Shown: in pieces, positions 1 through 10,729 of the stretch | Layout: every line of letters begins with the position of its first letter | Position numbering within the stretch: position 1 is the first letter of the stretch | Assembly (NCBI GenBank): GCA_023014485.1 | Contig: JAJOZX010012031.1 | Coordinates: 47,167-111,166 of the forward strand | Source: Bathynomus jamesi | Lineage: Eukaryota > Arthropoda > Malacostraca > Isopoda > Cirolanidae | DNA: 64,000 bases | Direction of reading: 5' to 3' | Notes under the pieces: generated by a model | What the model saw: only the letters and a program-made list of their open reading frames with translations | Database searches by the model: none | What the model was told of the DNA's origin: nothing | Program-made: the position numbers and the translations under genes

Positions 1-20
1 ACATTTCTTTGGGCACACGC

Positions 21-74
<54 letters not shown>
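1..74. repeat. (TG)n/(TA)n microsatellite
   Basis: A short TG run passes into a long uninterrupted TA run. It sits directly against the repeat tail that follows, as TA runs do at many element edges in this window. Confidence 0.95.
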
Positions 75-75
<1 letters not shown>

Positions 76-466
76 TAGTACAGTTCCCGCCGCTTCGCTG
101 ACGGTTAGACAGGCTAAACTACAAAAAAAGAACCCAGCCGTGAAAATTTTGAGCTTCACATTGTGTCAACATTTCTGAATCTGGTATCTCCCAAAACCTC
201 CTCACCCCTATTCATACAACTTGGGGGCTAACCCCCTCCCCCATTACCCCCACCCATCCCCATTACCCCACCCATCCCCCATTACCCCCACCCCCACCCT
301 TCCCCCATTGCTAAACTACAGAAAAGAACACAGTCATGAAAATCTTGAGCTTCACATTGCCGCCCGTAATACAATTTCTGAATTTTTTTTACAATTTCTG
401 AATTTTTTTCTCACAATTTTTGAAAGTGTGACGGACAGACGGACAAGCTCTCTTATTATAATATAG

Positions 467-470
<4 letters not shown>
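75..470. repeat. dispersed repeat, possibly a retroposon 3' tail
   Basis: Begins with ACTAGTACAG beside a TA run and ends with a purine-rich GACGGACAGACGGACAAG stretch before another TA run. An inner unit starting GCTAAACTACA and containing TTGAGCTTCACATTG occurs twice, near 114-164 and 309-360. Between the copies is a C-rich stretch (about 225-310) of CCCCATTA units. The layout resembles the non-coding 3' end of an RTE-like retroposon or SINE, but I see no coding sequence, so the class is an inference. A reading frame across the C-rich part is low-complexity and I do not treat it as a gene. Confidence 0.4.
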
Positions 471-517
<47 letters not shown>

Positions 518-518
<1 letters not shown>

Positions 519-3500
519 TAGGGTGGTCCACAAAATCGAAGTTGTTTATTTTTTTGTGCTCAGTGTTTATTTGGTTCCTTTCCCCAAGGAAACAGTGCAG
601 ACCAAGTTATAGGTCATTATAACTTTGTTTAGGGTATGCACAAACTGACTAAGAAAAGCTCACATTTTTTTTCTCTTTCCCTGTAGAATGACTCTTGTAT
701 TAGGAAAATGATACTCAAGTATTACATATCTATAGGTAAATTATTATTTAAGTGATTAATTTATTATTTAGAGGAAAACCAAACACAAACAATAATGTTG
801 ATTGAAACAGGAAAACAACTCTCCCGTCCTCACGATCACAAGTTAGCCTTGCTTGCGCTTGGAAACAAACTGGCGTCGATGTGTAGCGACCACCTGCAGC
901 AGACACTGTTCTTCGTTCTTCATAATGGAAGAGTTATAATCCTGAATTAGCTTCACCCCTCTTTCAGCCACATCATTCACTACCAGCATATCTTGGAGGA
1001 CTTCCTTGGCCTGGAGGAACTGCGGATCATCCTTCTCTTGGGATGGATCTTTAGATATGAAATCGGAGCCTAGTAGCGTGGTCTGGAAGAAGCGGTTGGT
1101 ATTCTTGGATGCCAGCTTCTTCAGCGTCAGTGATGGAATGTCCTCTTCCGGCACTTTAATTCTCTTCGGTGAATCTTTCTCTCCTTCCCTTCCCCTCATC
1201 GACTCCAGGATTCCTCTCTTCTCCATATTGGAAACTGCGTCACTGAATAGAGCCAGAGCTATCAACTCCTTGCTCAAATACTACAGATGTCGTTGGAATG
1301 TCTTTGTAGCTGCCGTTCCAACTGCTTCATCCACTTTTTTCGTGTATTCTTGAATTTTCTTAAGGAAGGAGATATCGTTGCTCGGGGCTTCAAAGATTAT
1401 GGGAGCTTTGAACCATGCTGGTCCGTAGACAAGAGCAAGAAAGAGGGCCATGGTTCGAATGGACTTCTCTTCTTTGGGGGACACCTTACTCTGAGGTTGA
1501 AACATAAATATTTGGATTTGGAGACAGTATATTGCCTTTGACATCCAGCGAGCATGGCGTATGGGGCCAGGATGTCCAAATCGAATCCTTCGGGGAGGTG
1601 TCCCACCTAGGAAGACTACGCTAAGCTCCAGGAGTCGGCGGTAGTCGTCGCTGGGTTGCGTACACTCAAGAGCTTTTATGTAGTAGTCGAGAGCTTCTTG
1701 TACCCATTCAGGGTTCTCTTTGAAAACTGCACTGACGTGGTCGTCCATCATTCCAGTCTTAAAGTTTGCTTGATTGACCCGCTGCCAATTCTTTTGGAAC
1801 CGTTGAAATAGGAGAACCTCCGGACCGCTGGACGATCCATGAACTGTCTTGAAGACGTCTCTGAGAACGTCCTCGCTATATGGTGTCTGCAAGCAAGGTG
1901 GAGTAAATTTCTTCCCAGTCGCTGTTCAATCAGCGTGCAAGCTCCACCAATATGACCCGTATTGTTTGGAGTCGTATCAAAGCTCATGGCGACGACTCGG
2001 TCTTCGACCTTCCAATCCTTCAAAGCCTCAACCACGGCGTCTGCTTGGGCCATTCCTGTTCCACATGCGAGCTTCGGAACACCCAGGAGTTGGATGTTCT
2101 CCTCTGACGATGACGAAACATCCTTCCCAGAGATCAGTACTGGGAGATGATCGACGTAGTCATCTTCTGTGAGGAATGGAAGGAGTTTCCCGTCCGAATG
2201 AACAACAATTCCAGTACTGGCGCCAGAAGATGAGACAGTTTGTTTCACAGAAGTGATGTAGTCACTGCGATGTTGCATACGGGTGTGGAGCTGAATGTGG
2301 AGCGACTGATGGCCAGTTCATCAATGTTCCCTCCAAGACTTTTCACAGTAGCTGCCACGATGTGAACTGCCTCACGATCGCTGGTGTTGGTTCTATCCAG
2401 GGCGGCAGCGAGACCAGGGGACATGAAGTTCTTAGGCCTCGTTTGAGGAGCAGGACGAGGAGCTGCATTTGACGGGCCAGGGACACGAAAATCCGGATTC
2501 ATTCCAATTCCAGGCATCTTCGGAAATGAACGAGGGCCTTCATCATCAGAAGAGGTGCTGGTTGATTCCAGCTGAACGGTCTCTTGCTCTTCGCGCATCT
2601 GCTTCTCTGCTACTTCCTTTTGCTCTCTGGCCTTCTTCTTAAGATACTTCTGTTTTATTTTTTCTTAGCCAGGGCTTCGTCTACTCGTCCCACGTGAAAC
2701 TTGTGTTCCCTCTCTTGGTCTTTCAAGAAGACTCAGTCTTCCTCTATCTGGATCAGTCTTTCCACATCATGATGCTTAATGTTGAAGAGCTTTTCAAGAT
2801 TGTTTGAGAACTCTTGTTCGTCCTGTATTTGTGGCTTACTTCTCCTGTTGGAACCCTTTTTCAACTTCTCCCAAGTGGACAGGATTCCATTCAGGGTTCG
2901 TTTGATATTCCGCTCCTCTTGAGTAGGGATGCGGGCCATTCCCCAGATATCCATGGTTTCCTTCACCACCATATTGATGCACTCGTTTTTCGTAGGAGTT
3001 GGCTCACTCATTTTCAGGAGATGAAAATAACGTTGGAGAACTTGCCTAAGAGTGGGCAGACGGAACTTAGGAATTGCTTCGATGGTGCCGCCAACCAAGT
3101 AGATAGTTGTTTTCTTACGCAATGCAGGTGCCATCATCACAACCTAGAAAGAGAAACCAAAAATTGACATTTTTTATTACTATGGAAATAATGTAGAAAT
3201 AGAGCAACTTCAAACATGGAAACTTTTAAAGTCACACTTTAACATTAAACATGCACTAATGTACATGAATTTTCAGCAAAATTATTATTCATCATAAACC
3301 AAAAACAATAACGCAACAGTAATATAGCAACTTTAAGCGTCATAGCAAAATATAGCAATTTTAAGCATACACAGTTTTAACGTTACTCTTTAGGACTAAA
3401 CTTGCACTAATGTACATCTGTTTCCAGAAAAAAATTATTATTCAACATAAACCGAAAATAATAACGCAATAGTAATATAGCAAATTTAAGCGTCATAACA

Positions 3501-4054
3501 ATTTATAACGCTATAGAATATATATTCACCTTAATTAAATATCAATATTAACATTATTAATTACTTATTAATTAAATATTAATTAAATATTAATTAATTA
3601 AATATTCACCTGAGTCACTAAAAAGCAAGCTAAGATAAATGATTCCCAGTGATGCGTGAACACTTAATACATCCTATCCGATTCTTGCCGGGAGAGTAAC
3701 TGAGGAAAACCGTTAGTATTTGAAATACGATACCAAATCGTAGGATGTTCAAAAATAAGAGTTGCCAACTGTAAACTTAATTAATTAGTTAATTAGGAAC
3801 GTAATTTGGAATTAGAAACTGGGCAAATTGCGCAATTTTTTTTTTACGTTCCGAGTTATGCCTGCTATATAGGACACGTGAGAGCCGAGCATTACAGGGC
3901 ATTAAAAATGGCAGCCGTGTGCATACCTTAAATATTCATTAATTTAAAAAAAATTCACGTGCGCTAGTTTCTCATCTAGTGGGTACGTTTGGGCTATGAG
4001 CACACAAAAAATTTCGGAGAAAAAAATTTCACCTCCTTCTGTAGACCACCCTAA
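518..4054 (-). mobile_element. DNA transposon with TTAGGGTGGTC inverted ends, superfamily not identified
   Basis: The left end reads TTAGGGTGGTCCACA and the right end, inverted, TTAGGGTGGTCTACA. Further in, both arms share a T-rich stretch followed by GTGCTCA. The ends lie in TA repeats, so no target duplication can be called. All transposase-like reading frames inside run on the minus strand. Between about 3150 and 4000 there is only AT-rich non-coding DNA, including two diverged copies of a segment with AATAATAACGCAA. Length, ends and one gene make this a single autonomous element, now dead. I recognise the protein family as widespread in arthropod and cnidarian genomes but cannot name the superfamily. 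Confidence 0.75.
843..3140 (-). pseudogene. broken transposase of the TTAGGGTGGTC transposon
   Basis: Five consecutive minus-strand pieces in different frames (3140-2733, 2598-2245, 2278-1748, 1892-1281, 1277-843) read as one protein of about 700 residues. Seen in order: a basic N-terminal part with TLRQVLQRYF, a helical part ending LIQIEED, a Gly/Pro-rich linker, a core with VVAMSFDTTPNNTG and LLHLACRHHI, a block with FLGGTPPRRIRF and HARWMSKAIYCLQI, and a C-terminal part with NDVAERGVKLIQDYNS. The FDTT and CRHHI blocks look like parts of a DDE-type catalytic core, which is inference. Several frameshifts and stops make it non-functional. A second relic of the family lies at 45440-45800. Confidence 0.7.
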
Positions 4055-4055
4055 T

Positions 4056-4200
4056 ATATATATATATATATATAAGCAAACAACCACAAGGAAAAGGAAA
4101 CACAAAGTCCGAGCGCTTTCGTGATATATTCACATTATCAAGGAAGAACAGAAATATAATAATATAATATAATATATATATATATATATATATGGATAGA
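4056..4200. repeat. Penelope-type terminal repeat with hammerhead-like core
   Basis: Between two TA runs lies a 75-base segment also present at 37877-37950. Read on the minus strand it contains a hairpin GTGA/TCAC closed by a short loop, followed by CGAAAGCGC. This is the hammerhead layout described for Penelope-like elements, but the first core box reads TTGATAA rather than CTGANGA, so a ribozyme would be inactive or very divergent. No coding sequence is attached: a solo end. Confidence 0.5.
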
Positions 4201-4498
4201 TAGTGTGTGTGTGTCCGTCCCCAACAGATTGGTTTTTTTATTCCGGATATACCTTACGCATATACCAATTAATTTCTAATCTTTCATTACTTAATAACTA
4301 ATAAATATTGTATATTAAAACAGTTTTTTTACCATTTCATAATTCAAGCAATAACACGATACCATTACTAATAGACTATTGCCTCGGAAGGCCATAGAAA
4401 GCCTTACTAGGCTACAGTCTTTAAGGAAACCTAAGTCTTGATTAAGCCTCCTTAAGGGCCAAGTATACACGGGAATATGGCTAAAACCTCAAACAGTG

Positions 4499-5530
4499 AT
4501 GCCGCGTTTGAAGCTGGAACAGAAAATCAAAATCATTGAGTGGTTTCATGTGACAAATTCTGTAACGTAGGTGCAGAGGAACTTTTGCAGAGAATATAGA
4601 TGCATAGATTCACCCGATAGAAAGACAATATCACAAATTCTTAAAAATTTTAAACAAAAGGAAATGTAAGCAATCAGCCAAGGAGTAATAGTAGTAGGTG
4701 ATGATAACTGACTGTGAAATACATAAATATGGTCCATGAAATTATTGCGTGTAGACCGCAGAAGTCAATTCGATGTTTGTCAGCAGAAGTAGGCATTTCA
4801 GGAACATCTGTGCATCGTATACTTCATACTGAATTACGCTTCACTGACTAATGTTCAAAAACAAAAACGAATAGGAGTCAAAACATAAATGTTATCAAAG
4901 CTACAATAAGATCCTGAGGTTTTGAAACACATCTACTTCACTGACGAGTGTTGTGTACATCTTTCTTGGAGATTAATAACCAAAACTTTCGTTACTGGGG
5001 AAGTCATGCTGGCGCTCCAATAGAGCTTCCACATCGTGATGCTAAACCTAACATTTGGGTCGCTGTTGGATAGTATGGTGTAGTAGGTTCTTACTTCTTT
5101 GAGAATGAAATTGGAAAAACTGACAATAACGCAAAATTCATATTATCAGATGCAACAAGTTTTCTACTTCTCGCAACTAATTAGTTTGTCCAGGAAAAGA
5201 AATAACTGCATGACACTGGTTTCAGCAGGATGAAACACCTCCACACACTGTTTGTGAAACTCGCAATTTTTTGAGGAAGCATTTTTTCAGGTGACAAATC
5301 TCCCTTCATCAGCCAGTGGAATGACCCCCATACTCACCTGACCTCACACCCCCTGACTGTTTATGTGAGGTTACATAAAAGACAAGATCTACCCTACCAA
5401 ACCTAAGATACTTGAAGACCGAAAGATCAAAGTTTATGGGGTAATCAACAACATCCCACTGAGTTACTTTAAGAAATTATGTCAAACATTTGTGTAAGGT
5501 GTTAGAAAAAAATGTCAATTACACTGAACA
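4499..5530 (+). pseudogene. decayed mariner-type transposase
   Basis: Starts at an ATG encoding MPRLKLEQKIKIIEW. The next frames show the helix-turn-helix region (RPQKSIRCLSAEVGISG, then VHRILHTELR), the first catalytic block FTDE, a block equivalent to QQDG.PPH near 5225, and a C-terminal stretch with GYIKDKIYPTKPKILED. At least ten stops or frameshifts interrupt it. The order and spacing of blocks fit a Tc1/mariner (DDE/D) transposase of about 340 residues. No clean terminal repeats are left. Confidence 0.7.
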
Positions 5531-5569
5531 TGTTTAATTACGTTCAATAAAACTCCCATGCATTACGTA

Positions 5570-6180
5570 CATATTGCGTTTGTATTTGTGTCCAGATTCT
5601 TTTTCGTTTTAGCTCAGAACACTCGAAAAGTGGATGTTGCGTATATGTACGCAACGAACCCAACTTGCTCTCGTATTCTGGAACATGAATCCTTTGAATT
5701 CTACACCTTCTGGATACGGCTTACATGCCAATCTTAAACTAAATACATCTACCCTGTCCACCTTTCTTCCAGGACCGCGGGAAGATGGGGTGCTGTGGGT
5801 GCTGCAGCACTCCCAACATTTTTGGCAGGGGTGCTGGAATATGCTTGAGCCCCCCTGGTTTTATCGTTTCAGTGACTGTTTACTTTGTAAAACTTATTTT
5901 AATATTCTAACTTATTCACCAAATGAGAAAATAATAAAATTAGTAAACTGGCTCAACATAATTATGGAATCACTTCAGAGCATATTTCAGCTGGATAGTA
6001 TTTACTTTATTGTGATCATACATCATTTCGGTTGAAAAGAGTGGCTCTCGCCTCTCAAGGCCTTGAAAATTTTAAAAAAATCTTAAATACACTATTAATG
6101 TTTAAGAGTCTGCCATACATATAGAAAACATATATAAGCCTCAATGCTATACGTATACAAGCCATAATGACTTATATATG
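5570..6180. other. unassigned AT-rich sequence
   Basis: No protein family is recognisable here. A frame of 133 codons at 5634-6035 has no domain I know and its composition is that of non-coding DNA. Confidence 0.5.
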
Positions 6181-6189
6181 TACTCGCAG

Positions 6190-6640
6190 TAAGTACACAA
6201 AATATTCAGCAACTCCTTGTAAAATATTGTTCCAGCGTTACTGCTTTCTCCTAATTCTACTGACTATCCAAAACTCTTTGACTACCTCACTTCCAAAGTG
6301 GAATATATTCTATCTCACTCTCCTTTCGCTGAAATCTCAATTTTAGTAGATTTCAATGTTCACCACCCCTTTAGATTTCTTCTCATTTCATTGACATCCT
6401 TGATGAACTAATATACAACTTTTCTATCCTGAATGACCTAGAACAGACTGTACAGCACCCTACTTGTATCCCCGATCGCCATGGAGAGAGGCCCAGCATT
6501 ATGGATTTATTTCTTGCCACTCATCCTTCTTTCTACTCTGTTCAACTTTTTCTCCGTTGGGTTCCTCCGACCACAATCTTACATCTGTTTCTTGTCCTAT
6601 GGTTCCAGTTCGGGCTTTGACTCTTCAAAAGCGGCACCTC
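6190..6640 (+). pseudogene. Jockey-type LINE, endonuclease fragment
   Basis: In shifting frames the plus strand encodes the C-terminal half of an AP-type endonuclease. Visible blocks are ILVDFNVHHPF (the GDFN motif, with G changed to V), NDLEQTVQHPTCIPDR, MDLFLATHPS and GSSDHN (SDH motif). Three frameshifts separate these blocks. The downstream reverse transcriptase of what looks like the same element resumes at about 10730; the 4 kb between is the Penelope block. Family assignment rests on motif order and spacing. Confidence 0.7.
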
Positions 6641-6794
6641 ATTTTTTGAGGTTGAATAAGTACGCTAAGTAGGCTATAAGTTAAAGTAGCCCCTCAGAGC
6701 TTGGCCCGTTCAAGGCTCAGCTGGGATTCTGAACCCATTCAAAATAAATAAAACTAGCGGAGCGACCCGGCGTTGCCCGGGTGGAAGTTGAACG

Positions 6795-6833
<39 letters not shown>

Positions 6834-7209
6834 TAAAACCACGAAAGAAAGGAAACACAGAATGGTGTTCAAGCGCTTTCGTCTAATGACATCCTCAGGA
6901 ACACTGAAGTAAATAAAGAGTTCAAGACTATATACAGGTTGCCAAAAAAAAAAATATATATATATATAATACATATAGAAATAAAAATTGTGGGAGGAGC
7001 ATACAAATTTGTAAGGAAAACTACCAATTTTAGCACTTTGCCCGAATTCAACACAAGATCAAATGAATTGTTTACAACCAATTTTATAGTTAATGCCTCA
7101 ATGATATATAGGTCACAAAAATTTATATATAAAAAAAAATATATAAAAATAAATTGAAAAATAAAAATTGTAAGAGGAGCATACAAATTTATAATGGAAA
7201 ACTACCCAA

Positions 7210-8964
7210 GTTTTAGCACTCTGCCCTTCTTGTCTAAATCCATTCTGAACGAATTCAAAACAACGGGATCGAGTTGAAAAAGACCTTTGCTCATGTTAAA
7301 GTTATTTGTAAGTTGGATAATAGCAGACTCAAGAATACTTCTATTAACAATGTTGCTAGAGTGAAACAAAACAAGCATTATTCCAATCAATACAGTGGGA
7401 TAACTGACAAATGGACAAAGCGGGCGTGCAAATCCTTTCCCGTCTGACCAATGTAAAAGGAATCACATTGTTTACAACCAATTTTATAGATAATGCTTCA
7501 ATTATTGGTAGGGCTATTTTTTGCTATGATATTTTTCACAATATTGTTATATGACAATACTACATTAATATCCAAAAGTTTAAGTACATTAGCAATGCCT
7601 AAAAAGCCCGGGAAAAATGGAAGTACTAAAATATTCTTTGACAAAGTGCGAGTGTTATTATTCACACGATAGAAGGTTCGTTTTGCCTTGTTAAAACAAG
7701 ATTCCATAAACGCAGGTAGGTAGCACAGATCACTTCCAATACCGTTGATTTTTTCCAATTCGGCATCGATGTATTCCGGACTGGCGATCCTAAGAGCGCG
7801 GAGAAACATTAAAGAAAATATGGCCTTCTTAATGGGGGTGCCATGTCCAGAGTAAAAGTGTACGTAGGTCAAATTTTTTGTTTTTTCCGATAGATACTAA
7901 ACTTAAAACTTGGGCTTTCCCTATGTACAAGCACATCCAAAAACGGGATTGAGTTGTCTTGTTCCACTTCTAAAGTAAACTTAATGGAGGGGACTTGATC
8001 ATTTAACTGAAAGAGGAAGTCATGCAGGTCACGATTCATGGGCTAGATACACAAAATATCGTCGACGCACCGCAACCATGGGATGCCAACCCAAGGATTC
8101 TCGGAATATAAGTAATTTCGAAAAACTCCATATAAATATTGGAGAGGAGGGGCGACAAGGGGTTGCCCATGGCCATCCCAAAAACATGTTGATAATACTC
8201 GCTATTGAAAGTGAATTTACAGTCTTTGATGCAAAGCTTAATAAGTTCCAAAACGATGTATTCAGGTAGTGGCAGGTCGTACTTATGTATATAATTCTCG
8301 GGAGAGAAAGTCAAGCATATCGTCAATCGGCACTCTTGTAAACAATGAACAAACGTCAAAACTGATCAATCTATCGTTGGTTTCAGTGCGTGCATTATTC
8401 AATTTTTCAGTAAGATCCATGAAATTTTTTACATATGAATCAGAGATAGTTCCAAGGATGGGGGACAAGATTTTGACAAGCCATTTGGAGAGTTTATAGG
8501 TAATAGAGCCCACCGAGCTAATAATAGGGCGCATAGGGTTGCCAGGTTTGAGGGTTCTAATAAGACCGTAAACGTAGGGAAGAGAAGGTGAAGTGGACGC
8601 GAAAAGCGGAATTAAGTCCTTATGATCTTTGAGAATGCGTTTCAAGCCACTATGGAATGATTTGATCCTGTGGGTTCTTCCTGCGTTTACTGTATGTGGC
8701 GGGGTCCTGGAGAAGCTCGTTCATCTTTCTAATGTAGTCCACTTTGTCCATAATAATTATGGTGTTAGCCTTGTCTGCTTTAGTAATATGGAGCTCACCA
8801 TCTTTTTTTAATTGTGAGAGGCTATTGCGAAAACGTTTTGGAAAGTTAGCTTCGTAAGTACTATTTGCAGCACTATAGACAAGGCCTTTAACTATGTTAA
8901 CCAAAGACTGAGGAAGATTACACTGTTTTTCAAAACAAGCAAGACTATAACAAATTTGTAACAA
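7210..8964 (-). pseudogene. Penelope-like reverse transcriptase and GIY-YIG endonuclease, broken
   Basis: Frames 8964-8650, 8645-8283, 8359-8036 and 7872-7498 follow one another on the minus strand. Seen: HITKADKANTIIIMDK, LIRTLKPGNPMRPIISS, RLISFDVCSLFTRVP, FGMAMGNPLSPLLSNIYM and then CVDD (catalytic Y.DD box, here with Cys) near 8060. The endonuclease block IIYKIGCKQCDSFYIGQTGK follows near 7430-7495. Compared with the plus-strand copy, about 15 residues are missing just after the GIY-YIG core. The family enzyme primes reverse transcription at the target; this copy carries frameshifts and a 5' truncation and cannot work. Confidence 0.85.
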
Positions 8965-9510
8965 GGCAAAACGAACCTACTATCGTGTGAATAATAACAC
9001 TCGCAATTTGTCAAAAAATATTTGAGTACTTCCATTTTTCCAGGGCTTTTTAGGCATTGATAATGTGCTTAAACTTTTGGATATTAATGTAGTATGTTCA
9101 TATGACAATATTGTGAACAATATAGTAAAAAATAGCCCTACCAATAATTCAGGCATTATCTATAAAATTGGTTGTAAACAATGTGATTCCTTTTACATTG
9201 GTCAGACGGGAAAGGATTTGCACACGCGTGTAAAACAGCATCAATATTCCGTTAGAACGGGACAGTCGTCCAGTGCCCTCTTTGTCCATTTGTCAGAGTT
9301 ATCCCACTGTTTTGATTGGAATAATGTTTCAGTTTTATTTCACTCTAGCAACATTGTTAATAGAAATATTCTTGAGTCTGCTATTATCCAACTTACAAAT
9401 AACTTTAACATGAGCAAAGGTCTTTTTCAACTCGATCCCGTTGTTTTGAATTAGTTCAGAACGGATTTAGACAAGAAGGGCAGAGTGCTAAAACTTTGGT
9501 AAATTTCCCT
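8965..9510 (+). pseudogene. Penelope-like 3' coding end with GIY-YIG endonuclease
   Basis: A 5'-truncated copy starting at the block KAKR.YYRVNNNTR. It contains the complete GIY-YIG module (IIYKIGCKQCDSFYIGQTGK, then HTRVKQHQ and HLSELSHCFDW) and ends LFQLDPVVLN, followed by a stop and a tail FRTDLDKKGRVLKL. The same tail is in frame in the minus-strand copy, so the stop at 9452-9454 is probably a lesion. It is the better preserved of the two endonucleases. Confidence 0.85.
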
Positions 9511-9960
9511 TATAAATTTGTATGCTTCTATTACAACTTTTATTTTTCAATTTATTTTTATATTTTTTTTTATATATTTTTTGTAACCTATATATCATTC
9601 AGCCCTTATCTATAAAATTGGTTGTAAACAATCCATTTGATCTTGTGTTGAATTCGTTCAGAACGGATTTAGACAAGAAGGGCAGAGTACTAAAACGGGT
9701 AGTTTTCCATTATAAATTTGTATGCTCCTCTCACAATTTTTATTTTTCAATTTATTTTTATATATTTTTTTTATATATTTTTTGTGACCTATATATCATT
9801 CAGGCATTAACTATAAAATTGGTTGTAAACAATCCATTTGATCTTGTGTTGAATTCGGGCAAAGTGCTAAAATTGGTAGTTTTCCTTACAAATTTGTATG
9901 CTCCTCCCACAATTTTTATTATATATATATATATATATACATATATATTTTTTTTTTTTT
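9480..9960 (+). repeat. tandem repeat in the Penelope 3' region, about 185 bp unit
   Basis: The end of the coding region plus its AT-rich 3' region is repeated about three times (starts near 9490, 9680 and 9850). Each unit carries AATTGGTTGTAAACAAT and GTGTTGAATTCG. The minus-strand copy shows the same duplication at 6960-7200, so it predates the inversion. Confidence 0.7.
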
Positions 9961-10007
9961 TTTTTTGTAACCTCTATATAGTCTTGAACTCTTTATTTAG
10001 TTCAGTG

Positions 10008-10085
10008 TTCCTGAGGATGTCATTAGACGAAAGCGCTTGAGCACCATTCTGTGTTTCTTTTCCTTCGTGGTTTTATTCATCATAA
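10008..10085 (+). ncRNA. hammerhead-like motif in Penelope terminal repeat
   Basis: CTGAGGA matches the hammerhead box CTGANGA. It is followed by a hairpin GTC-ATTA-GAC and then GAAAGCGC, the second conserved box. The same segment occurs on the minus strand at 6835-6900 and, degraded, at 53405-53460. Hammerhead motifs have been described in Penelope-like elements; self-cleavage here is not shown. Confidence 0.55.
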
Positions 10086-10120
10086 ATATTTTTCATGTGT
10101 TACGTTCGTGAAATAATTTT

Positions 10121-10164
<44 letters not shown>

Positions 10165-10165
<1 letters not shown>

Positions 10166-10390
10166 TCGGTTACAGTAATTGAATGCACGGTTAGGTCAAC
10201 TGAATGCCCGATTAGATTAACTGAATGCCTGGTTAGGTTAATTGTACGCTCTTGACGATTGGTTAGGTTAAGTCGTGATATTTTCGTTAGTTTTAACGAA
10301 AATATCACGACTTAACCTAACCAATCGTCAAGGGCGTACAGTTGACCTAACCGGGCATTCAATTAACGTAACCGGGCATATATATATATA
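10165..10390. repeat. palindromic repeat rich in GGTTAGGT
   Basis: The two arms (about 10165-10285 and 10290-10390) are inverted copies built on GTTAGGTTAAGTCGTGATAT and short units CCGGTTAGGTCAACTGAAT. The centre is TTTCGTTAGTTTTAACGAAA. The same units, not palindromic, occur at 35181-35240 and 35700-35945, and a fragment at 15380-15415. It looks like a non-autonomous palindromic element; no coding sequence. Confidence 0.7.
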
Positions 10391-10729
10391 TGTAGCGTTC
10401 AACTTCCACCCGGGCAACGCCGGGTCACTCCGCTAGTTTTATTTATTTTGATTGGGTTTAGAATCCCAGCTGAGCCTTCAACGGCCAAGGTCTTCAACTC
10501 AATTTTCAACGAAGTGTCTCATTTTTTAACAATGTACTTCATTATTCAACGTTCAAAAATGACGTGTACCTCATTATTCAACGTTGAATAATGAGGTGCA
10601 CCTCACTTTTCAACGACCTCATTTTTCAACGTTACACCGGGTTTGGCACTTCGCCGCCGCTAAAAGGGAGGCCCTTAGCCAGTGCTTTTCTAATTTCCCA
10701 TGGAATAATTAATAATTCTTTGGCCGGGG

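Larger units (their letters stand above)
6690..10500. mobile_element. Penelope-like block: two copies in opposite orientation within a large inverted repeat
   Basis: The outer arms (about 6690-6800 and 10385-10500) are inverted copies of a sequence containing CAGCTGGGATTCT and ACTAGCGGAG. Inside come TA runs, then the terminal motif ACGAAAGCGCTT in both orientations (about 6870-6905 and 10010-10040), then coding parts running left (8964 to about 7210) and right (about 8965 to 9510). The left copy keeps most of the reverse transcriptase and the endonuclease; the right copy keeps only the end of the protein and its 3' region. Penelope-like elements are known for complex and inverted copies. The whole block sits inside a Jockey-type LINE. 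Confidence 0.8.

Noticed and set aside
221..466. Pro/His-rich 81-codon frame
   Set aside because: C-rich minisatellite translated by chance; no domain or conservation.
10165..10390. CRISPR-like or telomeric array
   Set aside because: Units are uneven, without spacers, and TTAGG is not in register; a palindromic eukaryotic repeat fits better.
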